NCBI GenBank assembly: GCA_037367405.1
Contig: JAZKJV010008884.1
Coordinates: 682,001 to 746,000 of the forward strand
From: Ottelia alismoides
Taxonomy: Eukaryota; Streptophyta; Magnoliopsida; Alismatales; Hydrocharitaceae
Length of the DNA stretch: 64,000 nt
Direction: 5' to 3'
Positions 10,676 to 20,435 of the stretch are shown here, one piece after another (position 1 is the first letter of the stretch; every line of letters starts with the position of its first letter). The translations under genes were made by a program, and so were the position numbers. The notes beneath the pieces are model-generated. The model was not told the origin of the DNA and made no database searches. It worked only from the letters and a program-made list of their open reading frames with translations.

Positions 10676-11923
10676 CATGGTAGGCCGTATCGCGATATAT
10701 CGTCGATATATCGAGTAACGGTGGAGAGCATATACCGATATCAGCCTAAATATCCATTTACCAAATATCGTTAATATGTGCTCGATATATCGACGAGACA
10801 TCAGCGATATCGAGTCATATCGCTCGAAGTTGATTAGTTTCAGTACAAAATTTCCCGGATATCGACAGATATCGTCGATATTTCACCGATATCTATATAA
10901 ATATCAATGATGTTACCTTTGTAAGCTTGATTTCACTACTTATTTTGCTACTCCTAGTATTACAACACGGTGATACCCACATTTGGTAGGGTATGGTGCT
11001 ACACGGGGCACATACAATGGTTCTTCAATTGGTGGACTTCGTCCTAAATAGCGATGAAGACAAGTCTAATATTGATCAAGTTAGAATGACATGTCCAGAA
11101 TACATCTCACCGGCTAGCTCAGTCGTCAACATTAACAACCAGTAATTTGTGTGATATAATGTGTATTACTGTGCAAGATACACCTCATTCTTGCATATAA
11201 ATGTGCATTTGTATGTTATTTATAGTTTTAATAACTAGGATGATCTTAATTCGTGAAAATTGCTCTTTACGCCATATTCGACCGAATGGACCGATACGAT
11301 ATCAATATTGCATTAATTTACATTTTTCATTTATTTTTGTAAATAGATAAATCTTTATATCAAAGAAGCATTGTCCAGTTAATCATTATATACATTTTTT
11401 GAATCAAATGGCTCATCTCAATACCATTCATCGTCTTCCATGAGAAAAAAGGTGTTTTAAGTCTGCTTAACTTAGCTACTTTGATTCCAATTCCAATGTT
11501 TATTAATCACCAATCAACATTAATAACGATGTGTTCGATAAGACCGATATGTGTGATATAAGGGTTATAAGAAATCTACATGTCATCTAAGTATATATTG
11601 TAAGCTATTTATGTTATAAGAACTTGGACTAAATCCATTTCCAATATCTATAAGTCGGGAATCAGCATTAACATTGATAAGTTTGATATGGCCAATATGT
11701 GCGATATATGGGCTATAAATGACCGATGTATGCGATATAAGTGTGTATTTGTAGGTTATTTATAGTTTTAACATCTAGGATTATCGTAATTCTGAAAAGA
11801 AATTGTAAAAAATGGTTTTTTGAGCCATTTCCGACATGTCTACCATTACCGTTGATATATCGACGATATATCCCAATATATCCTTTCCGGACGGATCGAC
11901 ACGATAACGATATTTCCAGCCAT
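10676..11923 (+). mobile_element. CGATAT-family MULE-like element C1 (1.25 kb)
   Basis: The element starts CATGGTAGGCCGTATCG and ends CCAGCCAT, cutting the LINE-B endonuclease reading. Flanks TCTCTTGAG and GTTCTTAAG match at 6 of 9 positions, consistent with a decayed 9-bp duplication. The ends are dense in CGATAT/CGATATATCG palindromes. The centre carries AT-rich diverged repeats and a conserved segment around 10985-11060 (GGTATGGTGCTACACGGGGC type) shared with C2, C3 and C5. Confidence 0.72.
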
Positions 11924-12895
11924 GTTCTTAAGAACTTCTCCCCTTCGACATGTACTTCCAGACCACGAACCAGATCAAATCGCACTCCTCTGATTCGGAA
12001 TGAGGGGGTTGAGACTACAACTAGGGGTTTCTTCGTATTCGAAAGGGCTTGGCTTCATAATGAGAACTTCATAGCCCTAGTATCTGATCCCTGGACCTCT
12101 ATTATGGTCTCGGGATCGGTTGCATCATGTTTGACCCAAAAAATATCTTCTTTGCGTAAAAGGTTGTGCGGCATCAAAAAAGAGACAGGAGAAGCTAGGA
12201 GGGTGTGTAGGGCAGAGGCTGAGGTTGAGATGTGCAGAATCGATGGATTGAAGGATTCTAGAGAATTTTTACCTGAAGAGTTATACGCAAGACTATCAAC
12301 TATGAAGATCATCATGTCTGAGGACAAAAGGCAAGTAACAGAGTGGAAACAGCGAGCATGTCACTCTTGGCTAAAGGAAGGTGATGCAAATACAATTTAC
12401 TTTCATAGAATCACTAGTAGTAACCGTTGCTGCAATGTAACCCATTCAATGTTGGTAAATGGTCAGAGGGTGAAGGGTGATCGAGAGATAGGACATAAAT
12501 AGACAATGGAGATGGTCGAGCCTTGGTTCTCAGTTACCAGAGCATTATGTGAATCATCTGATTCAGGACATTACAACAAAGGAGGTAAAAGTGGTTGTTT
12601 GGAACCTAAATGTTGATGGTGCTCCAAGTCCTGAAGGTTCTCGATTTTCTTTTTTTTCCCGGGGGTTCTGGTCAGTGGTAGAAAGTGAAGTTGTGAAGGT
12701 GGTGAAAGAGTTTACAAAAGAAAATGTGAGGTTTGATAGAATTAACAAGGCGCTTATCTTCCTTTTACCAAAGAAGGAGGTTTTAGAGAGAACGGAAGAT
12801 TTCCACCTGATTGCACTTTCGAATGCAATCTACCTTTGTTGTGGCAAAGGTCATGGCGATTAGACTTAGCAAGGTTTTGGATCTCATTAATTTAT
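11924..12895 (+). pseudogene. LINE-B endonuclease tail, linker and RT start
   Basis: The reading resumes after C1 and runs through the linker, with QVTEWKQRACHSWLKEGDAN and a FHRITSSNR block typical of the region between endonuclease and RT in plant L1. The RT N-terminus follows from about 12600 (LNVDGAPSPEGS, then VRFDRINKALIFLLPKKEV and DFHLIALSNAIYL). It stops near 12895, well before the YxDD catalytic motif. Frameshifts occur at about 12500 and 12845. Confidence 0.78.
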
Positions 12896-14040
12896 TTTTT
12901 CTTTTTGGAAGTGAGGGTTTTGCCCTCTATTGGGTGGATGAGAGAAAAGTTGAACATTCATGCGAAACGGTAGCACTGGCCCCCAACTCAACTGAACAAC
13001 TAAGCTAAGTGTTGGCATAATATCCCTCGTACGAAACTTTATTTCAACCCAATACTACACCCATAGATATCCATGATTCTAGCGAAGGTAGGGCATACAC
13101 CAGTTCTCTCAGCCCCCATGGCACGGTCATCTACCACCCTTAACCAGGGTTTGAAAAAATGTGCCTCGAGGCTCAAAGGAGCTACCTTTTTACATGCTTT
13201 TGAGTTGACTTTATGCAATTTTTAGGGTTTTTAATGGTTCAACACGAAAGTAGGAATAAATTTTATTTACATATGTTTAGTCTCAAAAATAGTGAAAGTA
13301 CGAGCTATGGATAAAATATAAATGAAATATGTACGACACATCGGCACCCCTTACACTTAGATCGAGATGTGTCATCATAAATCGAAAGAGAGAATACATA
13401 ACTCGTACTTGGTATAGAACGGGATAAAATAATAAGGAATGGGGTCAACCCCCCCCCCCATTACTTAAGAGTTGGATGCCATAAGTACAAAGGCGGTTAG
13501 TTACGAAAAATGAATAAAATGATGAAATGGGGAGATTCAGTCCCCCATACTTAGGCTTCGGCCAATCTAAGTACAGGAATGGTTGGTACAAAGAATTTTT
13601 ATATACACACAGCAATCCAAGAGGAATGATTCATCCATGTATTCATCACCTTTTCCCACACAATTTTCGTTAGAAACAGTGATGTTCTTTATCTTTTAAG
13701 ATTCGATGCATAATAAGAATAGCACAACCCCACATCCAAACAAACTTGCTTTCTGTAAACAATGATCACCAACTTCACCATCTAAGAAGTAAATTAAAAA
13801 CTTTATCGCATGGGAAACCTTCAATCATGGGACTCTGCGACTTCCAAATTACCTGGCAATCTCAAATCAAGAAGATACTAGATGGAATAGGCATTCCAAG
13901 ATCTTGTATAAGCACGTAGCAAAAGGTTCCAATCCACCCTCTCCCAAGAATTAGCCTTCTCCTCATCTAGTTTACAACCATGCAAAAACCTCATCAACTT
14001 AAGCAGTGCCTCAAAAGCATTGATGCAAAAGAGGAGATGT
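12896..14040. other. Unidentified 1.1-kb block inside LINE-B
   Basis: This stretch separates the RT start from the RT end of LINE-B and encodes neither. It includes a C10 tract near 13449 and mostly AT-rich sequence. I see no terminal repeats and no coding similarity that I trust. It may be one or more insertions accompanied by a deletion of the RT core. Confidence 0.4.
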
Positions 14041-14219
14041 AAATGTGGGACACAACTACTATCTCTCTTGAGTACAACTATTATCACACTTTGTGCAAAA
14101 TGCCTTCCAGCATACTCCTCCCAGGCAAATCATCGAATTATAATATAGAATTACTACCATTTACAAGTTTTCAACGTTGCAATCTCGAGATAAGATCGTT
14201 GATCAATGTTGCTATCTTA

Positions 14220-14462
14220 GGAGATCGCTAATTGTGGAGCAATTCTTGCTACACCGATCAGACCTTCCATTACAATATTTGGGTCTTCCTCAAACTTATA
14301 AGTGTCTCATAATTGCACAATGGCATTCCTTGATTGAGAAGATGGAGCAACAGGGTTGAAAATTAGCCACAATCTCAAAATGGGGTGACGGGTACTTGTG
14401 AACTCAGTTTTAACAACTATCTCCATTTTCTTCCTTTCTTATAGACAGATACCAATGGAAAT
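14220..14462 (+). pseudogene. LINE-B RT C-terminal fragment
   Basis: LPLQYLGLPQTYKCLIIAQW and LIEKMEQQG match the block LPLxYLGLPL...W.PLIEKxE found after the RT palm in plant L1 elements. The reading is interrupted by stops and is then cut at 14462 by element C2. Confidence 0.7.
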
Positions 14463-15991
14463 CATAGAAGCTCATATAACAATATATCGTCAATACATCG
14501 TCGGTGTATCGGTATCGAGAGTCAGGGGATATCGACATCAGGGTGCATATCAATTTACCACGATAACGGCGATATATGACCCGATATATCGATGATATAT
14601 CACCATATCGGCCCATATCGATCAAAAATAACTGTATTCAGTACAAAAAACTCCAGATATCAATCGATATCGTCGGAATTTCACCAATAACTATATATTG
14701 ATGAATAATACACTTCTAAGCCTGATTTCACTACTTATTTTGCTACTCCTAGTATTAAAACACATCATGTTTTATATACTTTGTTTCAGGTCGGGGGCAT
14801 TACCCCCTCACCCCTGCAAGAGGAGCCAACATGTACCCTCCCTAGCCCCCAGGCTCGCTGACCGGACAGCGAGACCCCCATCTGGAAGGGTATGGTGCGA
14901 CAAGGGGGTCTACACAATGGTCCTTCACATTAGGGGTGTCCAAACAATTTTAATTCATCTTCTTTCCCTTTCGAAAATATTATGAATTATGTCACTTTTT
15001 TAAAAATGTCATTATGCTCTTTATTTATTTTTTTGTTCCAAAAACAGCTCAAACGTTTTATTTATACATAATATGTGATGCAATGTAAGTCTTGGATGAA
15101 CTCCATTTCTAATATCTAGAAGTCGATAATCAACGTTAACAATGATATGCTAAATATGATATATATATGCAATATAAGGATCATAGATGATTGATATGTG
15201 TGATACAAGTGTATATTTGTAAGTTATTTAGTGTTATAAGAACTTGGATGGGCTATATTTCTAATATCCACACGTTAGCAATCAACATTAACAACAATAT
15301 GTTTGATATGACCGATATATGCGATACAAGGGTCATAGATGATCGATATGTGTGATGTAAGAGTATATTTGTAAGTTATTTAGTGTTATAAGAACCTGAA
15401 TGGGCTACATTTCCAATATCCACAAGTTAGCAATCAACAGTAACAACGATATGTTCGATATGACCGATATATGCAATATAAGGGTCATAGATGATCGATA
15501 TGTGTGATGTAAGAGTATATTTGTAAGTTATTTAGTGTTCTAAGAGCTTAGACGAACTCCATTTCCAATATCTACAGGTCAACAATTAACAGTACCAACG
15601 ATATGTTCGATATGACCGATATGTGAGATATAAGGATAATAGATGATCGATATGTGTGATCTAAGAATATTTGTAAGTTATTTGGTGTTCTAAGAACTTG
15701 AACGAACTCCATTTCCAATATCTATAAGTCACGAATCAACATTAACATCGATATGTTCGAAATGACAAGTATGTGCGATATATGGGGTATAAAAGACTGA
15801 TATGTGTGATATAAGTGTGTATTTATACGTTACTTGTTGTTTTAATATCTTGGATGATCTTAATTTCTGAAAAACGACAAAAAATATCATTTTTTAGCCA
15901 TTTCTGACATTTCCACCGATATCGTCGATACATCCCTATTATCCTTTTCCACGCAGACCGTTACGATATCGATATCGATATGGCCTTCTAT
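14463..15991 (+). mobile_element. CGATAT-family MULE-like element C2 (1.53 kb)
   Basis: The element starts CATAGAAGCTC and ends GGCCTTCTAT. Flanks AATGGAAAT (14454-14462) and GATGGAAAT (15992-16000) match at 8 of 9 positions. Ends are rich in CGATATATCG. The interior holds about five tandem units of roughly 151 bp, with unit starts near 15223, 15374, 15527, 15677 and 15829 (each beginning GTTATTTAGTGTT or similar). It also contains the conserved GGGTATGGTGCGACAAGGGG segment near 14886. No transposase gene is visible. Confidence 0.78.
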
Positions 15992-16400
15992 GATGGAAAT
16001 GAGGCAAAATTTCGAGATGACGATGCAACATTTTTTTGTGGGCAGGAACAAGTAATGAACATTGATACTCCGGTCTGGTTGCATGGGACGACATTACCTG
16101 ACCTAAACTTTGCAGTGGACTCAGAATCAAAAGACTAAAGGAATTGAACCAAGCTCCTAATATGAAGTAGATCGTTTGGATCTAGGGACTTGGGAAAATC
16201 TTTTAACTAAACTACTACGTGAAGTGTATGATATCAACATGAGCATGGAGGTTGCTCCGAATGCGATTTTGCATCCATCGCTATTATGGAGGAGGGTCTA
16301 TGAAGTATTCCAATGATGAGGCAGATGATGAAGCATAATGAGGGTGATGGTACTTACTTTTGTTTCTGGTGGGATGATTGGATGGGTGAAGGATCATTGG
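15992..16400 (+). pseudogene. LINE-B post-RT fragment
   Basis: Between C2 and C3 the sequence reads with stops as GTWENLLTKLLREVYDI, NAILHPSLLWRRV and FWWDDWMGEGSLERF. The last block matches the FWxDxWxG motif located between RT and zf-RVT in plant L1. The 9 bases GATCATTGG at 16392-16400 are the left target duplication of C3. Confidence 0.6.
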
Positions 16401-17407
16401 AAAGGTTCAAAATATCGATATGGATATGATATTGGTCCTCTCAGAATAGGATATATTAGGGATATATCGATGATAGCAGTGAAAATCTCGAAAATGATGC
16501 AAAAAGCAATTTTTTAATGAATTAAGATCATCCTAGTTATTAAAACAATATAAACATAGAAATACACATTTATATATAAAAGGGTAAATTACAATTTGGG
16601 TCCTCATCTATGGGTCCGGTCCTAGAATGGGTCCTGATCTTTAAATTGTAACAATTCGGGTCTCAGAATCATTTAGGAAATGGAAATTTTGGGATTCATG
16701 ACGAATATGCCCTTGTTGGGAAGGGAATGGGGGTTGGGTTCCAACTTTTAAAGAATGGCATACTCGTCATTGGCCCCAAAAAGTTCCTTACATTAATGGC
16801 CATGGGACCCGAATCATTACAATTTAAAGATCGGGACCCATTCTGAGATCGGACCCATAGATGGGGACCTAAATTGTAATTTACCCTATATAAAAATGAA
16901 GTGCATTAAGCACATTTATACACATTATATCGCACATATCATTGGTTGGTAATGCTGACTGCTGAGATATATTATAGACTGGTGATTCTAACTTGATCAG
17001 TATTAGACTTCTTTCATCTCTATCTCCAAAGAGGACAAAGTCCACCAATTGAAGAACCGTCTTATGCACCCCGTCGCACCATACTCGACCAGACGAGGGC
17101 CTCATTGTGTTTTAATACTAGGAGTAGCAAAATAAGTAGTGAACTCAAGCTTACAAGGGTGACATCATTGATATATATATATATATCGACGAAATATCGG
17201 TGATATCTGTCGATATTCGAGAAATCTCGTACATAAACCAATAATTTTTTAGCGATATGGCTCGATATGGCGATATTGCGCTGATATCTCACGAGATAAT
17301 TGTCGATATCTAGGAAAAGAATATCTACATGAATATCGATACCCACATCTCATCGATACCGATATATCAATGACATATTGCCGATATATCGCGATATTGC
17401 TAACCTC
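16401..17407 (+). mobile_element. CGATAT-family MULE-like element C3 (1.0 kb)
   Basis: The element starts AAAGGTTCAAAATATCG and ends CGATATTGCTAACCTC, an inverted terminal repeat. A perfect 9-bp duplication GATCATTGG flanks it (16392-16400 and 17408-17416). CGATAT palindromes fill both ends. The conserved middle segment is present in inverted orientation at about 17010-17100. A separate foldback MITE sits inside at 16582-16886. Orientation is arbitrary because no gene is encoded. Confidence 0.83.
16582..16886. mobile_element. Foldback MITE GGGTAAATTACA, nested in C3
   Basis: A 305-base element whose two halves are long inverted repeats: GGGTAAATTACAATTTGGGT at the left, and its near-complement at the right, with the similarity continuing for at least 75 bases. 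A perfect 9-bp duplication TATATAAAA flanks it (16573-16581 and 16887-16895). GGGTAAATTACA termini with 9- to 11-bp duplications are typical of Mutator-derived MITEs in plants. Confidence 0.85.
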
Positions 17408-17416
17408 GATCATTGG

Positions 17417-18189
17417 TGAACTGATAGACAAAATTGTTTACTCTTACCAGTGATCAGAAGATCATCGTCGATGGGGCCTGGGAGAATGGTGAATGGTACC
17501 CTACTTTCCTAACGGAGTTCTCGAAACAACGGATGCAGGACTTTATGCGGTTGGTGTGTGATTTGGAAGAACTAGATGGTCCCTATGCTGGTTGGGATGG
17601 TTGGAAGTGGGTTGATGGGCGACTTTTTGTGAAGAAAGCATACAAGATTCTTACTGCGAGTTTGGATCCAAACGTAAGTACTCACTCGGAGGTATATAGA
17701 CTTATTTGGAGATGTTCGTCTCCACCAACTCCTGAGTGAATCTATTCCTACGGCAGATATGAAGAACAGGAGATTAACCACTATGGCACTCATAGATGGT
17801 TGGCCGCACTTAAATGACCACTTGTGCCCTCGATGTCGACTTTCTCAAGAAGATGGGAACCACCTTTTTTCTCGTGTCCACTCCAATGATTTATGGACCC
17901 GTGCAGGTGTGCCTTGGATGTGACATGCGAATTCATATGAGTTTCGGACCTCCATCATTTCATCTTGGACATCGTCTCAAGATGATAGTTTTTTACTCTT
18001 ATTATTCTTTGGGTGATTTGAATTTCTAATATAGGCTGTTTTTCCGCAAGGAACGTTGTTGTGTGGAGAACGTGTAATTTCATTTTAGAGCTTTATGTGA
18101 GACATTGTTCGTGCAATTACACATTTATTAATTAAAGTTTAGGCGTGACTCACCTCAAGCTCATACCCTTTTCCTCTTCAAAAAAAAGT
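17417..18189 (+). pseudogene. LINE-B zf-RVT region and 3' tail
   Basis: The reading after C3 contains WENGEWYPTFLTEFS, LVCDLEELDGPYAGWDGWKW and RLFVKKAYKILTAS, the region that precedes the RT-associated zinc finger in plant L1 elements. The finger itself (CPRCRLSQEDGNHLF-like) is readable near 17828-17872 after a frameshift. An A-run at 18180-18187 marks the 3' end. Confidence 0.72.
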
Positions 18190-18671
18190 TTTCAACATGG
18201 CATTTGAGAGCTGTACAGAACGATCATTAACCCCACTAGAAACTGAATTTATTTTCAAGATGAATGAAAAATTAAGATGATGAATTTAAACTTTTCCTCC
18301 CACATTTTCCAGGCTAGAGAGGACCGTGGGTGGCAGATAGCTCAGCCATTATAGTGCAACTTGGGAGCATAGTCTACGCAAGATGTCCTTGGCAGTGGAA
18401 CATGGTAAAGAGGCCGTGTGTGCTTCATATTTGGTTTGTTTGCATTTCTGTTCTTGCACTTGTCTTCTCTATATGGAAGGCTGGAGGTATCACTTGACGT
18501 TGCATGTGAGAAGAAGATGTTATACCTCAGCTCTCCAATTCCCAACGATGAATACTCCATGCCCAACTAATTACAGACCTAAAAAATAAGAAACGCTGCA
18601 AAATTGCCTCGCATGCAAGGAAACATCCAATTCTCCAATTCTGAAACCATTTATGATTCATCGATGACAAG
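18190..18671. other. MED12 intron 2, unassigned
   Basis: Ordinary sequence between the LINE-B poly(A) and the hAT element. A small minus-strand ORF at 18342-18566 is not recognised. The last eight bases (18664-18671, ATGACAAG) are the left target duplication of the hAT element. Confidence 0.5.
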
Positions 18672-19040
18672 TAGGGGTGTTCACGGGACGGGTACCCGAC
18701 CCGTTTGATCGTGACCTGCCCCGACCCATCATTATCGGGTCACAGGTCGACCCGACCCATTCTAATGGGTACCCGTTTCTAACGGGTACCCGATTATATG
18801 AATGGGTAATGGGTACCCGCGGGTACCCGTGAAATAAGTATAAAGATATTTTGTCTACATCTTTTATTTTTATACCATATGTTACATAATCTTTTTGGGG
18901 GACTAAGGAGGCCGAATCCCCTTCTATTCACATTGCTTCAAATCTATGTAAAGAAAAATGTTAAAAATGAAAACAAAAACCTTTACACAAGCATGTATCT
19001 GGAAACTTTGTAGCATGCAAAAATAAAACCAACTTGGAGC

Positions 19041-19084
19041 GATGCAACCTCGTCTACAATTGATATATATGAAGTGGTATGGAG
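19041..19084 (+). repeat. Left copy of 44-bp direct repeat flanking the captured gene piece
   Basis: The 44-base sequence beginning GATGCAACCTCGTCTACAAT recurs at 19989-20032 (GATGCGACCTCATCTACAAT), both ending GGTATGGAG. The CHX fragment lies exactly between the two copies. Confidence 0.7.
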
Positions 19085-19143
19085 GGCATAAAGGTTGTGG
19101 TCATGTCCTGTTGCTCCAACAATATTTGGATTGTTGCACCACC

Positions 19144-19935
19144 ATGGCCACCAACACCACCGGCACCATATCGTGCCCGCCGCCCACGAAGGTCACGTCT
19201 GACGGATCGTGGCAAGGTGACAACCCTCTCCACTACGCCCTCCGCCTCACCATCATGCAGATCTGCCTCGTGCCTCTCCTCACCAGCACACTCGCCTTCC
19301 TCCTCTGCCCCCTCCACCAGCCCCGCGTCATTGCGGAAATCATCGTAAGAACAACCATAATTGTTGTAGACCTATTGTTATTATTAATGGATGTGTTCTT
19401 TACGATCGTTACTGTTTAACCAACAAATCATTTAAATGGATTTTTGGTTCCCTCTTGTTCGATCTGCACAGGGCGGGATCCTGTTGGGTCCTTCGGCCTT
19501 GGGCCGCAGCCAGAAATTCTTGGACAGCGTATTCCCGAAGAAGAGCCTGCTTGTGCTGGACATCTTGGCCAACATCGGCCTCTTTTTCTTCTTCCTTGTC
19601 GTCCTCGAGATCGACCTCCGCGCCATCAAGCGCAATGAAGGAAATATCGGTATCGATATCGTTTCGATACAATGTCGATACTGATATATCGGTGATATAT
19701 CGACGCATATCGCCGAAACCCGGTATCCACCAAGGCATTTTCTCCTGTCGATATCTGATATCGTCCATATCGGCGATATATCGGTGACCTGTCGATACCG
19801 ATATATCGCCGATATATCGACGATATATCGCGATATGGCGATCCCTGATCAAGCGCACCGGCGCTAAGGCCCTCTGCATTGCACTGGCCGGCATCTCGCT
19901 CCCCTTCATAATGGCTATCGGCACCGAAGAATAAT
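19144..19935 (+). pseudogene. CHX-type cation/H+ exchanger fragment, captured and broken
   Basis: Exon 1 (19144-19344) encodes 67 residues beginning MATNTTGTISCPPPTKVT and containing QGDNPLHYALRLTIMQICLV and PLHQPRVIAEII. This is the N-terminus of plant CHX transporters (CPA2 family, CHX15-20 group), ahead of and within the first membrane helix. A 127-base intron (GTAAGA...CACAG) follows in phase 0. Exon 2 starts GGILLGPSALGR (19472), includes VFPKKSLLVLDILANIGLFF, is interrupted at 19634 by C4 and resumes as TGAKALCIALAGISLPF before a stop after IGTEE. Only about 150 of some 800 residues are present, so it cannot be a transporter. The retained intron shows DNA-level capture, not a retrocopy. 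Confidence 0.85.
19635..19848. mobile_element. CGATAT-family short element C4, inside the CHX fragment
   Basis: A 214-base element of almost pure CGATAT/CGATATATCG words starts ATGAAGGAAATATCGG and ends GATATGGCGATCCCTG. A 10-bp duplication ATCAAGCGCA flanks it (19625-19634 and 19849-19858). It lies inside CHX exon 2, within the codons for a basic loop (AIKR/RTGAK). Confidence 0.83.
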
Positions 19936-20435
19936 AAGAGGACAAAGATGGCGAGTAAAACCTGCACGAGTGGTGAGTCTGTAGGAGGGATGCGACCTCA
20001 TCTACAATTGCTCTATCTGCAATGGTATGGAGAAGAAGAGAGTGGCAACGGGTGGTAAGGTGCGGAGGAGGGGCTGTGCCGGGCGACAAACCATGGAGGA
20101 GGGGTTGCGTTGGCTCGCTGGGCGGCAAGGCGTGGAGAGGCTACCTTGGGCGGAGAGCCGAAGAGCCTTGGAGTGCAAGCACTAGCCGTGATTCGTGATT
20201 CCGTGAAGGAAAAGATGAGCGGGGCTTTTGGAATTTCCGGTGAGGCAATGGTTAGCCAAAGTCGGATACCCGACTGGGTACCCGGTGGGTTTTCCATCGA
20301 GTTACTCCCATTTCACGGGTCAACAATTTCCGGGTACCCGACCCGGATGTTTTTTCACGGGTACCCGTGAAATTAGGGTCAAATCACAGGGTCGGGGCGG
20401 GTACCCATTTGACCTTAAAATATTGAACACCCCTA

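Larger units (their letters stand above)
9150..18189 (+). mobile_element. LINE-B: L1-type LINE broken by several insertions
   Basis: Plus-strand pieces occur in correct L1 order: ORF1 C-terminus (9457-10008), ORF2 endonuclease (10059-10675), EN-RT linker and RT start (11924-12895), RT end (14220-14462), post-RT region (15992-16391) and zf-RVT-like region (17417-18120). An A-run follows at 18180-18187. The pieces are separated by CGATAT elements C1, C2 and C3 and by an unidentified 1.1-kb block (12896-14040) that replaces the RT catalytic core. The 5' boundary near 9150 is approximate. Confidence 0.7.
18672..20435. mobile_element. hAT-type element carrying a CHX gene fragment (Pack-hAT)
   Basis: A 1,764-base element has the termini TAGGGGTGTTCA and TGAACACCCCTA, a perfect 12-base inverted repeat of hAT type. 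Flanking 8-mers ATGACAAG (18664-18671) and ATGACAAA (20436-20443) differ at one base, matching the 8-bp duplication of hAT elements. Subterminal zones of about 160 bases contain repeated GGGTACCCG words (five at the left, four at the right), as expected for hAT transposase-binding repeats. The interior holds a two-exon piece of a cation/H+ exchanger gene and the short CGATAT element C4. No transposase is encoded. Confidence 0.82.

Noticed and set aside
11741..12502. A 253-residue ORF as a single gene
   Set aside because: It starts inside element C1 and continues into LINE-B, so it is a chance fusion across an insertion boundary.
13878..14087. A minus-strand LINE RT fragment in the 1.1-kb block
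   Set aside because: LLFCINAFEALLKLMRFL resembles the region after YADD only loosely, and no neighbouring LINE block supports it.
14698..14985. ORFs with an SGRVWCD-like motif in elements C2 and C3
   Set aside because: The similarity comes from the shared CGATAT-family middle segment; frames differ between copies and none stays open.
19144..19935. A functional CHX gene
   Set aside because: Only the N-terminal fifth is present, interrupted by C4, with a stop soon after; termini show it is cargo of a hAT element.
19409..20128. A 239-residue minus-strand ORF across the CHX fragment and C4
   Set aside because: It is the complement of the CHX exon plus CGATAT repeats; its middle is Tyr/Arg/Ile/Asp-rich translation of palindromes.
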